Source: Methylacidiphilum infernorum V4 (GTDB lineage: Bacteria > Verrucomicrobiota > Verrucomicrobiia > Methylacidiphilales > Methylacidiphilaceae). From it: DNA of 64,000 nucleotides. Made by a program: the position numbers and the translations under genes. The stretch lies in assembly GCF_000019665.1 (NCBI RefSeq), contig NC_010794.1:1-64000 (forward strand), written 5' to 3'. The notes under the pieces were generated by a model, which had not been told where the DNA came from, searched no databases, and saw nothing but the letters and a program-made list of their open reading frames with translations. Shown one piece after another: positions 36,581 to 44,962 of the stretch (positions are counted from its first letter, which is position 1; each line of letters opens with the position of its first letter).

Positions 36581-38881
36581 TCATTTGAGAAGGTCTTGGG
36601 GATCGATGTCTATTCTAAGGGTAATACCTAATGTTTCCTTTCTGTCTAAAAGAATTTCCCTTAGTTTTTGACTGGCTTCCAAGACCTTCAAGGAGCGAAT
36701 GAACAACTGGTAATGATATTGGCTTTTGACCTTGACGATCGGTGCTGGAGAGGGGGTTCCAACAAGGGTTGTATCATCTTCAATCTTTTCCTTGATTTCC
36801 CTGGTTAAAACCTGGGCTAAGTATTTTACTTTTTCTTCTGGATTACCGACAAAGCGGATCATGATCGCCCTATAGAAAGGAGGATAGGAAAGGCTTTTCC
36901 TAAATTCCAATTCTTGCTCGGCAAAGCCGAGATAATCATGATGTCTTGCAAATTGAATAGCGGGATGATAGGGAGTTCGTGTCTGTATATAAACCTCTCC
37001 CTCGATGCTTCCTCTTCCGGATCGACCTGAAACTTGAAGGAGTTGTTGAAAGCTTTTTTCCGAGGCTCGGAAATCAGGAAGGTGAAGGAGGCTGTCGATA
37101 GAAACAATGCCGACTAAGCTGACATGGGGAAAATCCAGGCCCTTGGCGACCATCTGGGTGCCTACAAGGATATCATAATCATGCTGGCTGAATGCTCTCA
37201 GGGCCTGCTCTAAATCTCCCTTTTTCCTTATTGTATCCGAATCCATCCTGAGAATTCTTGCCGCAGGGAACAATTTTCGTATGGATTCCTCGACTTTTTC
37301 AGTACCACTTCCAAGAAACTTAAATTTTCCGGCCTTGCAAACGGGACAAAACGAAGGAAAAGAAGAGCTGTAATTGCAGAGATGGCAGTTTAAAACCCCG
37401 GGAATTTTATGATAACTCAAGGAAATCGAACAGTTTGGACAAGGCAATACATATCCACAGCTAGAACATTGAAGGGAGGAAGAATATCCCCGATGATTAA
37501 TGTAGAGAATAACTTGCTCTTTTTTGTCCAACCTTTTTTCAATCGCTTCCTTAAGTTCCCTGGAGATTAATTCTTCTGTATTCGATAAAGGTTTTTGGGT
37601 TTCGGTTTTAGAAGCCCGCTGTTTTTGTTTTCTTAGGTCGATGATACTCACCAGGGGCAGTTTTCTTTCTTCTACCCTCTTTTTAAGCTCGACCAAGTTA
37701 TACTTGGCATTGAGGGCATTGTAATAAGATTCCAGCGAAGGGGTTGCTGAACCTAAAAGAACAAGACTTCCCTCTAGCCGACCACGCATGACGGCTACGT
37801 CTCTTCCGTGATACCTGGGACTCTCTTCTTGTTTGAAAGAACTTTCGTGTTCTTCATCAACGATAATTAAGCCAAGGGAGCGGAAGGGAGCGAAAATGGC
37901 CGATCTTGTTCCAATGAGAATATCGATTTGATTAGCAAGAACTTGATTCCAAAGGTGGGCCTTTTCTCCACGAGAAATTCGACTGTGCCAACAGCCAAGA
38001 GTATAGCTAGAGGCAAATCGGGCATGGATTCGTTCTAGAAGCTGGGGAGTCAGGGCGATTTCGGGAACGAGGAAAAGGACCTGTTTTTTTTGAGTCAAGC
38101 ATCTTGCCATCGCATGCAGGTAAACTTCAGTCTTGCCGCTGCCGGTAACTCCGAAAAGAAGAATGGGCTTTGGCTTGGGATCCTCTAGTTGTTGCCCAAT
38201 GAAATCAAGGGCTTTTCTTTGTTCTTCGGTCAGGTTTTGAGGTGGAGTATAACATGGGAAAATGGGAGGGGAGGAGGCCTTTTTTTTCTCCGTTAAAACC
38301 GCCCTGAGCAGTCCTTTTTCTAAAAGTTTATTCCAGGTTCTCCTGGGGATTCCTGTCTTTTGAGGGAGCTCCGAGAGTCGAACAGGATGGAATTTTTGAA
38401 GATAAGCTAAGGCTTCCTTTTCTTTCTTTGCCCTTTTATGCTTGTTTTGAAAAAGGAGGAGATCAAGGTCGGGGGCCAGGGATAGCAAAAGATCTTGCTT
38501 GGGTTTGACAGCCGATCTTACCGACTGGGGAAGTGCGGCTTGTAGAGCGGAGAGAAGTGGCGCGCAATAATAATTAGCTATCCACCGGCAGAGTTTAAGT
38601 ATGTTTGGAGGAACCGTTAATTGCTGATTTTCAAGCCGCAGAATGGGTTTAAGGCGTTCGGATTTTTGTTTTTCAAGGATATCAACGACTATTCCTCGAC
38701 TAAATCCCTTTTTTAAGGGGACGCGAACATAAGATCCAAGGACAATCTCTTTTTCCAGTTCTTCGGGGATACAATAATCGAGCAAAAAGTCCCTTTTGTT
38801 GTCCAATAAAACTCGAGCCACGTGGAGATCGGGCGAGGAGGGAGGAGGAAAAAAAAATCCCTGTTCCATGATAAAGGCCAT
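36581..38881 (-). CDS. priA: Primosomal protein N' (replication restart helicase PriA)
   Basis: PriA recognises stalled forks and reloads the replisome. The 766-residue protein has an N-terminal 3'-DNA-binding domain, helicase motif I GVTGSGKTEVYL, motif II IIVDEEHESSFKQEE, GSATPSLESY, and a zinc-binding insert with eight cysteines (CSSCGYVLPCPNC then CHLCNYSSSFPSFCPVC), followed by GTQMVAKGLDFPHV and QVSGRSGRG. Met5 is an alternative start. The kdp operon follows on the same strand after about 190 bases. Confidence 0.95.
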   Translation of the reverse strand: MAFIMEQGFFFPPPSSPDLHVARVLLDNKRDFLLDYCIPEELEKEIVLGSYVRVPLKKGFSRGIVVDILEKQKSERLKPILRLENQQLTVPPNILKLCRWIANYYCAPLLSALQAALPQSVRSAVKPKQDLLLSLAPDLDLLLFQNKHKRAKKEKEALAYLQKFHPVRLSELPQKTGIPRRTWNKLLEKGLLRAVLTEKKKASSPPIFPCYTPPQNLTEEQRKALDFIGQQLEDPKPKPILLFGVTGSGKTEVYLHAMARCLTQKKQVLFLVPEIALTPQLLERIHARFASSYTLGCWHSRISRGEKAHLWNQVLANQIDILIGTRSAIFAPFRSLGLIIVDEEHESSFKQEESPRYHGRDVAVMRGRLEGSLVLLGSATPSLESYYNALNAKYNLVELKKRVEERKLPLVSIIDLRKQKQRASKTETQKPLSNTEELISRELKEAIEKRLDKKEQVILYINHRGYSSSLQCSSCGYVLPCPNCSISLSYHKIPGVLNCHLCNYSSSFPSFCPVCKAGKFKFLGSGTEKVEESIRKLFPAARILRMDSDTIRKKGDLEQALRAFSQHDYDILVGTQMVAKGLDFPHVSLVGIVSIDSLLHLPDFRASEKSFQQLLQVSGRSGRGSIEGEVYIQTRTPYHPAIQFARHHDYLGFAEQELEFRKSLSYPPFYRAIMIRFVGNPEEKVKYLAQVLTREIKEKIEDDTTLVGTPSPAPIVKVKSQYHYQLFIRSLKVLEASQKLREILLDRKETLGITLRIDIDPQDLLK

Positions 38882-38995
38882 TTAAAATAAACAAAAGAAA
38901 GAAAGGCATACAAAGAAATCTTTGGAAAAAAGGATAAAGGACAAAGAGAAATCTTCTTTTTTAATCCTTAATTTTATGGGATCATTAAAACAGAT

Positions 38996-39205
38996 ATGAC
39001 AACAGATAAGATATACAAGATCGTCCATGTGGTCGGCATTTCCGATGAGAGTATTCAGCAAGCGGTGCGTAATGCTATTGAAAGGGCGGGGAAAACCCTC
39101 CGCAACCTGGATTGGTTTGAGGTGAATGAAATCAGGGGATCAATTAAAGAGGGCAAGCCCGTATTCCAAGTTGAAGTAAGAATTGGTTTTAGATTGGAAG
39201 ACTGA
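38996..39205 (+). CDS. Dodecin (flavin-binding storage protein)
   Basis: A 69-residue protein that matches dodecins, which form hollow 12-mers that bind flavins and guard against free flavin toxicity. The pattern IYKIVHVVGISDESIQQAV, RAGKTLRNLDWFEVNEIRG and FQVEVRIGFRLE covers the three-strand, one-helix fold; the Trp in LDWFEV is the flavin-stacking residue. It is a single gene between priA and the guanine deaminase, convergent with the latter. Confidence 0.93.
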   Translation: MTTDKIYKIVHVVGISDESIQQAVRNAIERAGKTLRNLDWFEVNEIRGSIKEGKPVFQVEVRIGFRLED

Positions 39206-39250
39206 CGATAGATTCCCTTGCTTTAATATGGGGAAGCCAACCGGGTTCAT

Positions 39251-39757
39251 TTAGTAAAGAATTTTCAAAGGGGATTTTTCCCAGTTTTGGAGGATAGCGA
39301 TTCCTTCCTCTCTCAAAAGCTGGATAGCCTGGATTTTTCTTTGGCAAACGGGCTTGCCCAGTTCTTCGTAAAGGAAAGCGTCTCGAAAACCGATGCCTTG
39401 AACATCTTCCTTGCCGCAAGCGTAATAAACTTTGCTTATCCCCGCCCAGTATATTGCAGAAAGACACATCGGGCAAGGTTCGCAGCTTGTATAAATAATC
39501 GATCCCTCCAGATCAAAGTGGGAAATTTTTTTGGCTGCTCTTTGAATGGCAAGAATTTCTGCATGGGCTGTCGGGTCGAGACGGGATAACACTTCATTAT
39601 GAGCAAGTCCTATGGCTTCCTCCTGCAAAACCACTACGGCTCCGAAAGGTCCTCCTTCTCCTTGTTCCGAGCCGTATTGGGCTAGTTTTAAAGCAAGTCT
39701 CAACCAGTAGTTATGTTTTTCATTGTCCTCCGGAATGGAAGCATCCAAGGTTGCCAT
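39251..39757 (-). CDS. guaD: Guanine deaminase (cytidine deaminase fold)
   Basis: A 168-residue zinc enzyme related to Bacillus GuaD, which converts guanine to xanthine. Visible motifs are GGPFGAVVV, the zinc His/catalytic Glu in DPTAHAEILAI, and the zinc cysteines in TSCEPCPMCLSAIYWAGI. The later GFRDAFLYEELGKP matches the C-terminal part of the GuaD subgroup, distinguishing it from TadA, which is shorter and has a different end. Function as guanine deaminase is likely but related nucleoside deamination is possible. Confidence 0.84.
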   Translation of the reverse strand: MATLDASIPEDNEKHNYWLRLALKLAQYGSEQGEGGPFGAVVVLQEEAIGLAHNEVLSRLDPTAHAEILAIQRAAKKISHFDLEGSIIYTSCEPCPMCLSAIYWAGISKVYYACGKEDVQGIGFRDAFLYEELGKPVCQRKIQAIQLLREEGIAILQNWEKSPLKILY

Positions 39758-39985
39758 ACCAAGAATAGTTTAATTGTTTTAAGGACAAACCCCAAGGTAT
39801 AATCCCTGTAGAAAGAGAATATTAAAGATCGATATTTTTTTCTTCTCAACCTTTTTCCGGATCGATAAGCCCGGTGGGCTGTTCTTGAGAATTAAAAAAT
39901 AAGGTAAAGTCTGCCACCCATTACAGGGGATCGATTTTCTTTTCTCCAACCGCTTTCGGTGTTTTTTTTCCCCTTACCCAAACTA

Positions 39986-40010
39986 CGGGAATATCCCGGA
40001 TTTTTTTTTT
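39986..40010 (+). terminator. Hairpin with T-run ahead of norC (attenuator or operator)
   Basis: CGGGA (39986-39990) and TCCCG (39994-39998) form an inverted repeat with a 3-base loop, and ten T follow at 40001-40010. This looks like a small intrinsic terminator reading toward norC, which starts 28 bases later. Because no gene precedes it on this strand in the 280-base gap, it may act on a norC leader transcript; the same palindrome could also be a protein operator. Confidence 0.35.
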
Positions 40011-40038
40011 AACCTTTTTCTTGTTAAACTCCTTTTAG

Positions 40039-40713
40039 ATGCAATTGGGATGGCTAGAAATCACCCTTTTTTCCATTGTCCTGACCATTGTTGTTTCGGC
40101 TCTATTTGTCCGAGGGAAAAATTGGCTTGATCCCGGCTTTTGGGCTGTTTTTGCTCTTGTCGGCTCCCTGGTCATGTTCAGCGTCCTTTGGTTATTGACT
40201 TTTGACAGCTTGAAAAAAATGTCGTTTGGATCGAAAAGAGTGCCTTCGCCAACGGTGATTAACCACCGGGTTGGCTATAGCTATGATCCCGATAGGAAAA
40301 TGTTTGTTCCTACCATAGGTGAAGAGGAGCTGTTTTTTGGTAAGAAATGGTCCGAAAAGGAAGCTTTTCAACTGATTACCAAGGGGAAATTGGCGATCCA
40401 GAGTCGAAATTGCATGGATTGCCATACTCTTTTGGGCAACGGGGCTTATTTTGCTCCTGATCTAACAAAATCCTGGCTCGATCCCAAGTGGGATACGATG
40501 ATCAAACCAATGGTTGGTGCAGAAACAAAAGAAGAAGCGATATCCAAATGGCTTCAAAATCCGGAGTATTATGCGACCTGGCAAAGGAGGATGCCCAATT
40601 TGAAAATCGATGATCAAGAAGCAAGAGCGATTGTCGGATACCTCAAGTTCATGTCGGCTATAGATACAAACGGCTTCCCCGATCATTTTGGTCAATCCGC
40701 TTTAGCTTATTGA
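40039..40713 (+). CDS. norC: Nitric oxide reductase cytochrome c subunit NorC
   Basis: NorC is the membrane-anchored cytochrome c that passes electrons to NorB for reduction of NO to N2O. The 224-residue protein has two hydrophobic segments near the N-terminus, then a single c-type haem site CMDCH, followed by LLGNGAYFAPDLTKSWLDP, a NorC signature, and a C-terminal RRMPNLKIDDQEARAIVGYL block containing the likely Met ligand. norB follows after 13 bases. This predicts NO detoxification or respiration at the inner membrane. Confidence 0.92.
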   Translation: MQLGWLEITLFSIVLTIVVSALFVRGKNWLDPGFWAVFALVGSLVMFSVLWLLTFDSLKKMSFGSKRVPSPTVINHRVGYSYDPDRKMFVPTIGEEELFFGKKWSEKEAFQLITKGKLAIQSRNCMDCHTLLGNGAYFAPDLTKSWLDPKWDTMIKPMVGAETKEEAISKWLQNPEYYATWQRRMPNLKIDDQEARAIVGYLKFMSAIDTNGFPDHFGQSALAY

Positions 40714-40726
40714 TCTTTTGCTATCG

Positions 40727-42142
40727 ATGAAAAATCCAGGCATTCTTTATGAATCTCAAAAATTAGCCCTTTGGTACTGGGCTTTGGCTGTCGTTCTTTT
40801 TGGCTTTCAGCTAATCTTTGGGCTCATCATCTCCTATCAATACCTTCAGCCTGAATTCCTGCACAAGATTTTCAATTTTTCTGTTGGCCGGCTCTTGCAT
40901 CTCAATGCCATGATCCTTTGGCTCCTTTTCGGGTTTATCGGTGGAATCTACTGGTTTTTGCCCTTGGAAACGCAAAGGGAGATAGTGGGCCTATTTTTAG
41001 GAAAAATGGCGTTTGTTTTGATTGCCGTCGCCGTGGGGATTGTGGTCGGCGTTTTCCTCTTGGTACAAATAGGAAAAGCGGATTGGGTTACGCTTTGGTT
41101 TATTACCGAGGGAAGAGAATACATTGAAGCGCCGAGATGGGCTGATATAGGGATTGTGGCCGTTTTTTCGATAATCTTTTTCAATGTTTTAGCCACGATT
41201 TGGAAGGCTCAAAAACTCAAGGGGATTCTTTGGGTTTTAACCCTGGATTTGTTGGCCATCATTGGATTTTACATTGCAGGGATGTTTTTTACGCCCAACA
41301 TCTCGGTGGATCAATTCTGGTGGTGGTGGGTAGTTCACCTATGGGTGGAAGCAACATGGGAGGTTCTTGTCGGTGTTCTTGTGGCCTGGGTGCTTATGGC
41401 GGTTTTAGATACGCCGAGGAAAATCCTGGAAGGATGGCTTTACTTAGAGGTATTCCTCGTTTTCGGAACGGGGATCTTGGGCCTTGGGCATCATTATTTT
41501 TGGATTGGAGCCCCCGAGTATTGGCTGGGTATCGGGGGATTTTTTTCCGCCTTGGAACCCCTACCCCTGGTAGCAATGGTTGTCCATGCCGTTTATGATG
41601 CAGGCATGCATAGGCTAACAACCACCAATAAGCCTGCTTTCTTTTGGATAGTCTTTCAGTCCTTTGGGAATTTCCTGGGCGCCGGGGTATGGGGCTTTAT
41701 GCATACCCTGCCCCAAATTAACCTTTATAGTCATGGAACCCAAATTACGGCGGCTCACGGCCACCTAGCCTTTTTTGGAGCCTATGTGGCGACAAACATA
41801 GCTATGATTTATACGGCCCTTCAGAAAATCCGCTTGTCTAAAGGAGGTAATCTTGATGGACGGCTCTGGAGATGGACCTTTGTGGGATTCATTCTATCCA
41901 TATTTGGGATCACAGCCCCTTTAACCGTAGCCGGGTTTGCTCAAACCTTTATAGAAAGAGCCGTTGGAGGGTCGACTTGGCAGGCCTATATTAACGGTCA
42001 GCTTCATCCCTGGGTCAAAGAAGCCATGGCTTGGCGCTTTGGCTTTGGAATTATGTTTTTTATTTGTTATTTAATGCTTGTCATCGATCTTTGTACCATT
42101 GGCAAACAGCCCGTAGATAAAGAGAATACCCATTGTTTATGA
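40727..42142 (+). CDS. norB: Nitric oxide reductase catalytic subunit NorB
   Basis: NorB is the haem-copper-oxidase relative that reduces NO at a haem b3/FeB centre. ATG 40727 gives 471 residues (a TTG 9 bases upstream is the alternative). About twelve membrane helices are visible. Histidine motifs include GRLLHLNAMILWLLF, WWWWVVHLWVEATWEV with an FeB His and the NorB-specific Glu, GLGHHYFWIGAP, and HTLPQINLYSHGTQITAAHGH in the haem-ligand helix. It lacks the N-terminal extension of quinol NORs, fitting the cytochrome c type with NorC. Its stop overlaps the next start. Confidence 0.93.
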   Translation: MKNPGILYESQKLALWYWALAVVLFGFQLIFGLIISYQYLQPEFLHKIFNFSVGRLLHLNAMILWLLFGFIGGIYWFLPLETQREIVGLFLGKMAFVLIAVAVGIVVGVFLLVQIGKADWVTLWFITEGREYIEAPRWADIGIVAVFSIIFFNVLATIWKAQKLKGILWVLTLDLLAIIGFYIAGMFFTPNISVDQFWWWWVVHLWVEATWEVLVGVLVAWVLMAVLDTPRKILEGWLYLEVFLVFGTGILGLGHHYFWIGAPEYWLGIGGFFSALEPLPLVAMVVHAVYDAGMHRLTTTNKPAFFWIVFQSFGNFLGAGVWGFMHTLPQINLYSHGTQITAAHGHLAFFGAYVATNIAMIYTALQKIRLSKGGNLDGRLWRWTFVGFILSIFGITAPLTVAGFAQTFIERAVGGSTWQAYINGQLHPWVKEAMAWRFGFGIMFFICYLMLVIDLCTIGKQPVDKENTHCL

Positions 42143-42447
42143 TCAATCCCCAAGCTGTAGTTACGATGCTTATGGCTGGACTTTTGTTTACCCTTGCTGC
42201 GGGCTTATATGCTTTTTTTTATGCCCTAGGAAAATTTTGGAAGTCTTTTTTCTTGGAACTCCTTTCTTTTCTGTTTGCCTTTTTAATGGTGCTCAGTGGT
42301 TTTGTTTTAGTCGCTTGTCCCACTTTTACCCTATTTTGGAAGCTTCTTTTAGCGGTTTCTATCCTGGCCTATTTAATCATACCTAGGGGGATGATCTGGG
42401 TTGTACAGAAACTTCACCAAAAAGAGAAAAAAGAAGACTTGCCGTAA
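42139..42447 (+). CDS. Small membrane protein of the nor operon
   Basis: A 102-residue, very hydrophobic protein with three predicted helices (VVTMLMAGLLFTLAAGLYAF, FFLELLSFLFAFLMVLSGFV, LLLAVSILAYLII) and a charged C-terminal tail. ATG 42139 overlaps the norB stop as ATGA, so translation is coupled. I do not recognise the family. Position suggests an assembly factor or accessory subunit of the NO reductase, which is inference. Confidence 0.72.
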   Translation: MINPQAVVTMLMAGLLFTLAAGLYAFFYALGKFWKSFFLELLSFLFAFLMVLSGFVLVACPTFTLFWKLLLAVSILAYLIIPRGMIWVVQKLHQKEKKEDLP

Positions 42448-42636
42448 GCCTTGATTAGGCTCAATAAGCTTAGACAGAAGGGCTATTTGACCAACTAAAC
42501 CAGGCAAAGACCTGGAAAAGGATACCTGCTGTTGCGATTCCTAAAAGGACGGCAAGCGATCGGGCTCCGGCCCAAGCAAAAGACAAAAATATAAAAAAAA
42601 GATTTTTTTTATTTATTAAAGTTTTAATATCTTTCC

Positions 42637-43146
42637 ATGGCGGAAATTTCTTTGACGGCTGTATACATCTCCCTAGAGGAGGCTGAAGATGCAGTAAAAC
42701 GACTTGAGCAAGCCCATTTTCCAATCGCCAATGTTTCTATCTTAGCACAGAATCTTTCGAGTGAAAAGAAAGTCCACGGCTACGTGACCGCTGGTGACAT
42801 AGCTAAATCCGGGGCCTCGATTGGCGGATGGGTAGGAGGCCTTTTTGGGGTGCTTGTGGGAGCTGCCTTTGTTTGGGTTCCTGGGTTTGGTCCCCTCATT
42901 GTCGCAGGCCCTCTTTCCGCAGCTTTGCTTGGGGGTCTTGAAGGAATGGTGGCTGGAGGGATTGCCGGGGCTGCACTGGGTTTTTTGTCCGGATTGGGAA
43001 TCGAGAAAAAACACATCTTGAAATTTGAAGAGCATCTCAAGGCCGGAAAATATCTTCTTGTGGTTCGGGGAAGTGCAGAAGAGATCGAAAGAGCAAAAAA
43101 AATTCTCGAGCAGGAAACGCATCCCGTAGAAATCCAGGCCCATTAG
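42637..43146 (+). CDS. Glycine-zipper membrane-associated protein, stress-protein-like
   Basis: A 169-residue protein with an N-terminal ferredoxin-like segment (TAVYISLEEAEDAVKRLEQA, FPIANVSILAQNL), a long glycine- and alanine-rich hydrophobic middle (residues about 55-125, GGWVGGLFGVLVGAAF, GGIAGAALGFLSGLGIEKK), and a C-terminal repeat of the ferredoxin-like type (GKYLLVVRGSAEEIERAKKIL). This resembles general-stress proteins of the YflT/DUF1269 type. It starts 190 bases after the nor operon. The 198 bases after it hold no gene that I can support. Confidence 0.7.
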   Translation: MAEISLTAVYISLEEAEDAVKRLEQAHFPIANVSILAQNLSSEKKVHGYVTAGDIAKSGASIGGWVGGLFGVLVGAAFVWVPGFGPLIVAGPLSAALLGGLEGMVAGGIAGAALGFLSGLGIEKKHILKFEEHLKAGKYLLVVRGSAEEIERAKKILEQETHPVEIQAH

Positions 43147-43344
43147 TCCCTATTTCTCGATAGAGCTCTTGGAATAAAGAGTCTTTTAAATTGGATGATG
43201 CCCAGCTAAGTGGACAGCTCCAAAAAAAATTCCAAAGCTAGGCCCGGTGAGAGGCTTGTAGCGGGGATGAAGAGGGATTTTTCTTGCGGAAGATTAGGCC
43301 ATTTCCAAAAGATAGGAAGATAGGAAAGGAAACCGTATAAGGAT

Positions 43345-44145
43345 TTAGAGTTTTTTGCAGATGACCGTAACTATCCTATGTTTTCTTTCTATCCCTCTTG
43401 GAGTTCTTAATTTTTCAAGTTCTTTTTTTATTTCTTCGACAACTTGGGGTTTACGTTCTTGGGGGATTTGAGAAAGAAAATTACCAAAGCTACTGGACTC
43501 AAAAAATTCCAAGATCTGTTCAGCTGTATCAGAATAAAAGGAATCTTCGTCTACTTGGAAGAGATCTATGGAAAAGCCACTCTTTTCAATGAGGCTTTGT
43601 ATTTCTTGGATTCCCAGAGAAAAAGGGGAAAAAACCCCCTCTTCGGGTTTATAACCAAGGATTTTTATAACGGCTTTTTCAATAATGAGGCGGATAGGAG
43701 TATTCTGATTTTTATCTCCGGTCGTCAGACCGAGCTTTCCCTCCTTTTTGAGGATTCTTTTTATCTCCTTGAGGGTTTCTTCCTTTTTTTCAATCCAATG
43801 GAAAACACTATTGAGATAAACACAATCAAAAGAGTTATCGGCAAACCGGTAAAGATCGTCTGAACTGCCGACTTCAAAAAGGAGATTGGCTTTTGCCCTC
43901 TTTTTTGCGATTTCTACCCGGCAGACCAGGGGATCTATGCCTATAACCCTGCCTCTTGGACCTACAATTTCTGAAACGTGTAAAGCGAGCTTACCGGTAC
44001 CGCAACCTATGTCTAATACCCGGTCTGCTGGCTTGATGCCCAATAGATTAATCATTTTTATACCATGGGCAAGTTGAGAGTAACTTAACTCATCGTATCT
44101 TTGGGCTAGCTCTTTTGTATCTTTATCCAGGTAAACTGCTTTCAT
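43345..44145 (-). CDS. SAM-dependent class I methyltransferase
   Basis: A 266-residue methyltransferase with motif I VLDIGCGTGKLALHVSE, the acidic GIDPLVC strand (motif II), SSDDLYRFADNSFDCVYLN (motifs III and IV) and LKEIKRILKKEGKLGL (motif VI). The C-terminal part may form a substrate-binding lid. The family contains ubiquinone, arsenite and many other methyltransferases; there is no cysteine set of the arsenite type, so the substrate is unknown. ATG 44145 was preferred to a TTG 24 bases upstream, since neither shows a clear ribosome-binding site. Confidence 0.8.
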   Translation of the reverse strand: MKAVYLDKDTKELAQRYDELSYSQLAHGIKMINLLGIKPADRVLDIGCGTGKLALHVSEIVGPRGRVIGIDPLVCRVEIAKKRAKANLLFEVGSSDDLYRFADNSFDCVYLNSVFHWIEKKEETLKEIKRILKKEGKLGLTTGDKNQNTPIRLIIEKAVIKILGYKPEEGVFSPFSLGIQEIQSLIEKSGFSIDLFQVDEDSFYSDTAEQILEFFESSSFGNFLSQIPQERKPQVVEEIKKELEKLRTPRGIERKHRIVTVICKKL

Positions 44146-44244
44146 TTTTTTGGCTAAAAAAATAAACAAATTTTATGCATGAACGGTTGCGTCAGGGCTT
44201 TTCCCATGGGTAAGCGGATCAGAAATTCGAAGGATTGGGCGGCC

Positions 44245-44877
44245 TTACATTAAGGGCAAATTCTTTTCTATTTCTTGCCAATCCAACGCGTTTAAAAATT
44301 CTTCGATGTACCCTTCTTTGTCTTGATTAAAGTCGGGTTCGTAAGCATGCTCGGCAAGATCTAAAGCAATCAGGGCATTCATGCCAGCAAACGGAAAAGC
44401 ATCTTCCCTGTTGGAAGGAATGTTGAAAAGTTCTCCCGTAGAGTGATCCAAGACCGTCCAAACCCAACCGGAGGTATGCAATGCTTTCAGTTTCAGGTCT
44501 AACTTGAAATTTTCGATTGACTTGAAGTTGGATTCAAGAAGATCCTTGATTTTCCCTTCGCAACTGCCGTTTTTATTTAGGCCGCTAAAATAGAGTTCAT
44601 GGCTCTTTATCCTTCCGTAGAGAGAATACCATTGTCCGATACCCGAGAAGGCAAGCTCATTTTTTGGAGATTCCTCTAGGGGTTGAGAAGAAAGCCAACG
44701 GCCAACGTACTCGTTACATTCTTTGGCCAAGTTGTTGGCTTCTTCCAATAGGTTCTTATACAAGTTGACGTGATTGGCCAGGGATTTCGAGGATATTTTG
44801 CCGATGCCGTTTTCAAACTTTTTTAAGAATAGCTCGGATTTATCGGGTAGAATTTTTAAGGAAAACAGGTCTGCCAT
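44245..44877 (-). CDS. Iron/manganese superoxide dismutase-like protein, divergent
   Basis: A 210-residue protein with the overall Fe/Mn-SOD pattern: an N-terminal helical hairpin with NHVNLYKNLLEEAN, SHELYFSGL holding the second metal His (near residue 93), LHTSGWVWTVLD, and ALDLAEHAYEPDF with the D-x3-H pair of metal ligands. Compared with true SODs, the first ligand His (about five residues before NHVNLY) appears to be Ser or Lys, and the usual WEHAY is AEHAY. Either the metal site is changed or the protein has another role. No other SOD is in the window. Confidence 0.72.
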   Translation of the reverse strand: MADLFSLKILPDKSELFLKKFENGIGKISSKSLANHVNLYKNLLEEANNLAKECNEYVGRWLSSQPLEESPKNELAFSGIGQWYSLYGRIKSHELYFSGLNKNGSCEGKIKDLLESNFKSIENFKLDLKLKALHTSGWVWTVLDHSTGELFNIPSNREDAFPFAGMNALIALDLAEHAYEPDFNQDKEGYIEEFLNALDWQEIEKNLPLM

Positions 44878-44962
44878 TACTCAATTATATTGAGAAAATG
44901 GAATTTTGCCTAGCAAAAAACCTTTCCTCCCGTGGTGGGGCTATAAGCTAGCTTGGAATGCT

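Noticed and set aside
42470-42724. An 84-codon minus-strand frame with one hydrophobic stretch (LFFIFLSFAWAGARSLAVLL)
   Set aside because: Its first half is antisense to the well-supported glycine-zipper gene and it has no clear start. A smaller gene covering only the hydrophobic end cannot be excluded.
43147-43344. Possible IS3-type end sequence (AAGTGGACAGCTCC near 43208)
   Set aside because: A single short word without a partner repeat or transposase gene is not enough to call an insertion-sequence remnant.
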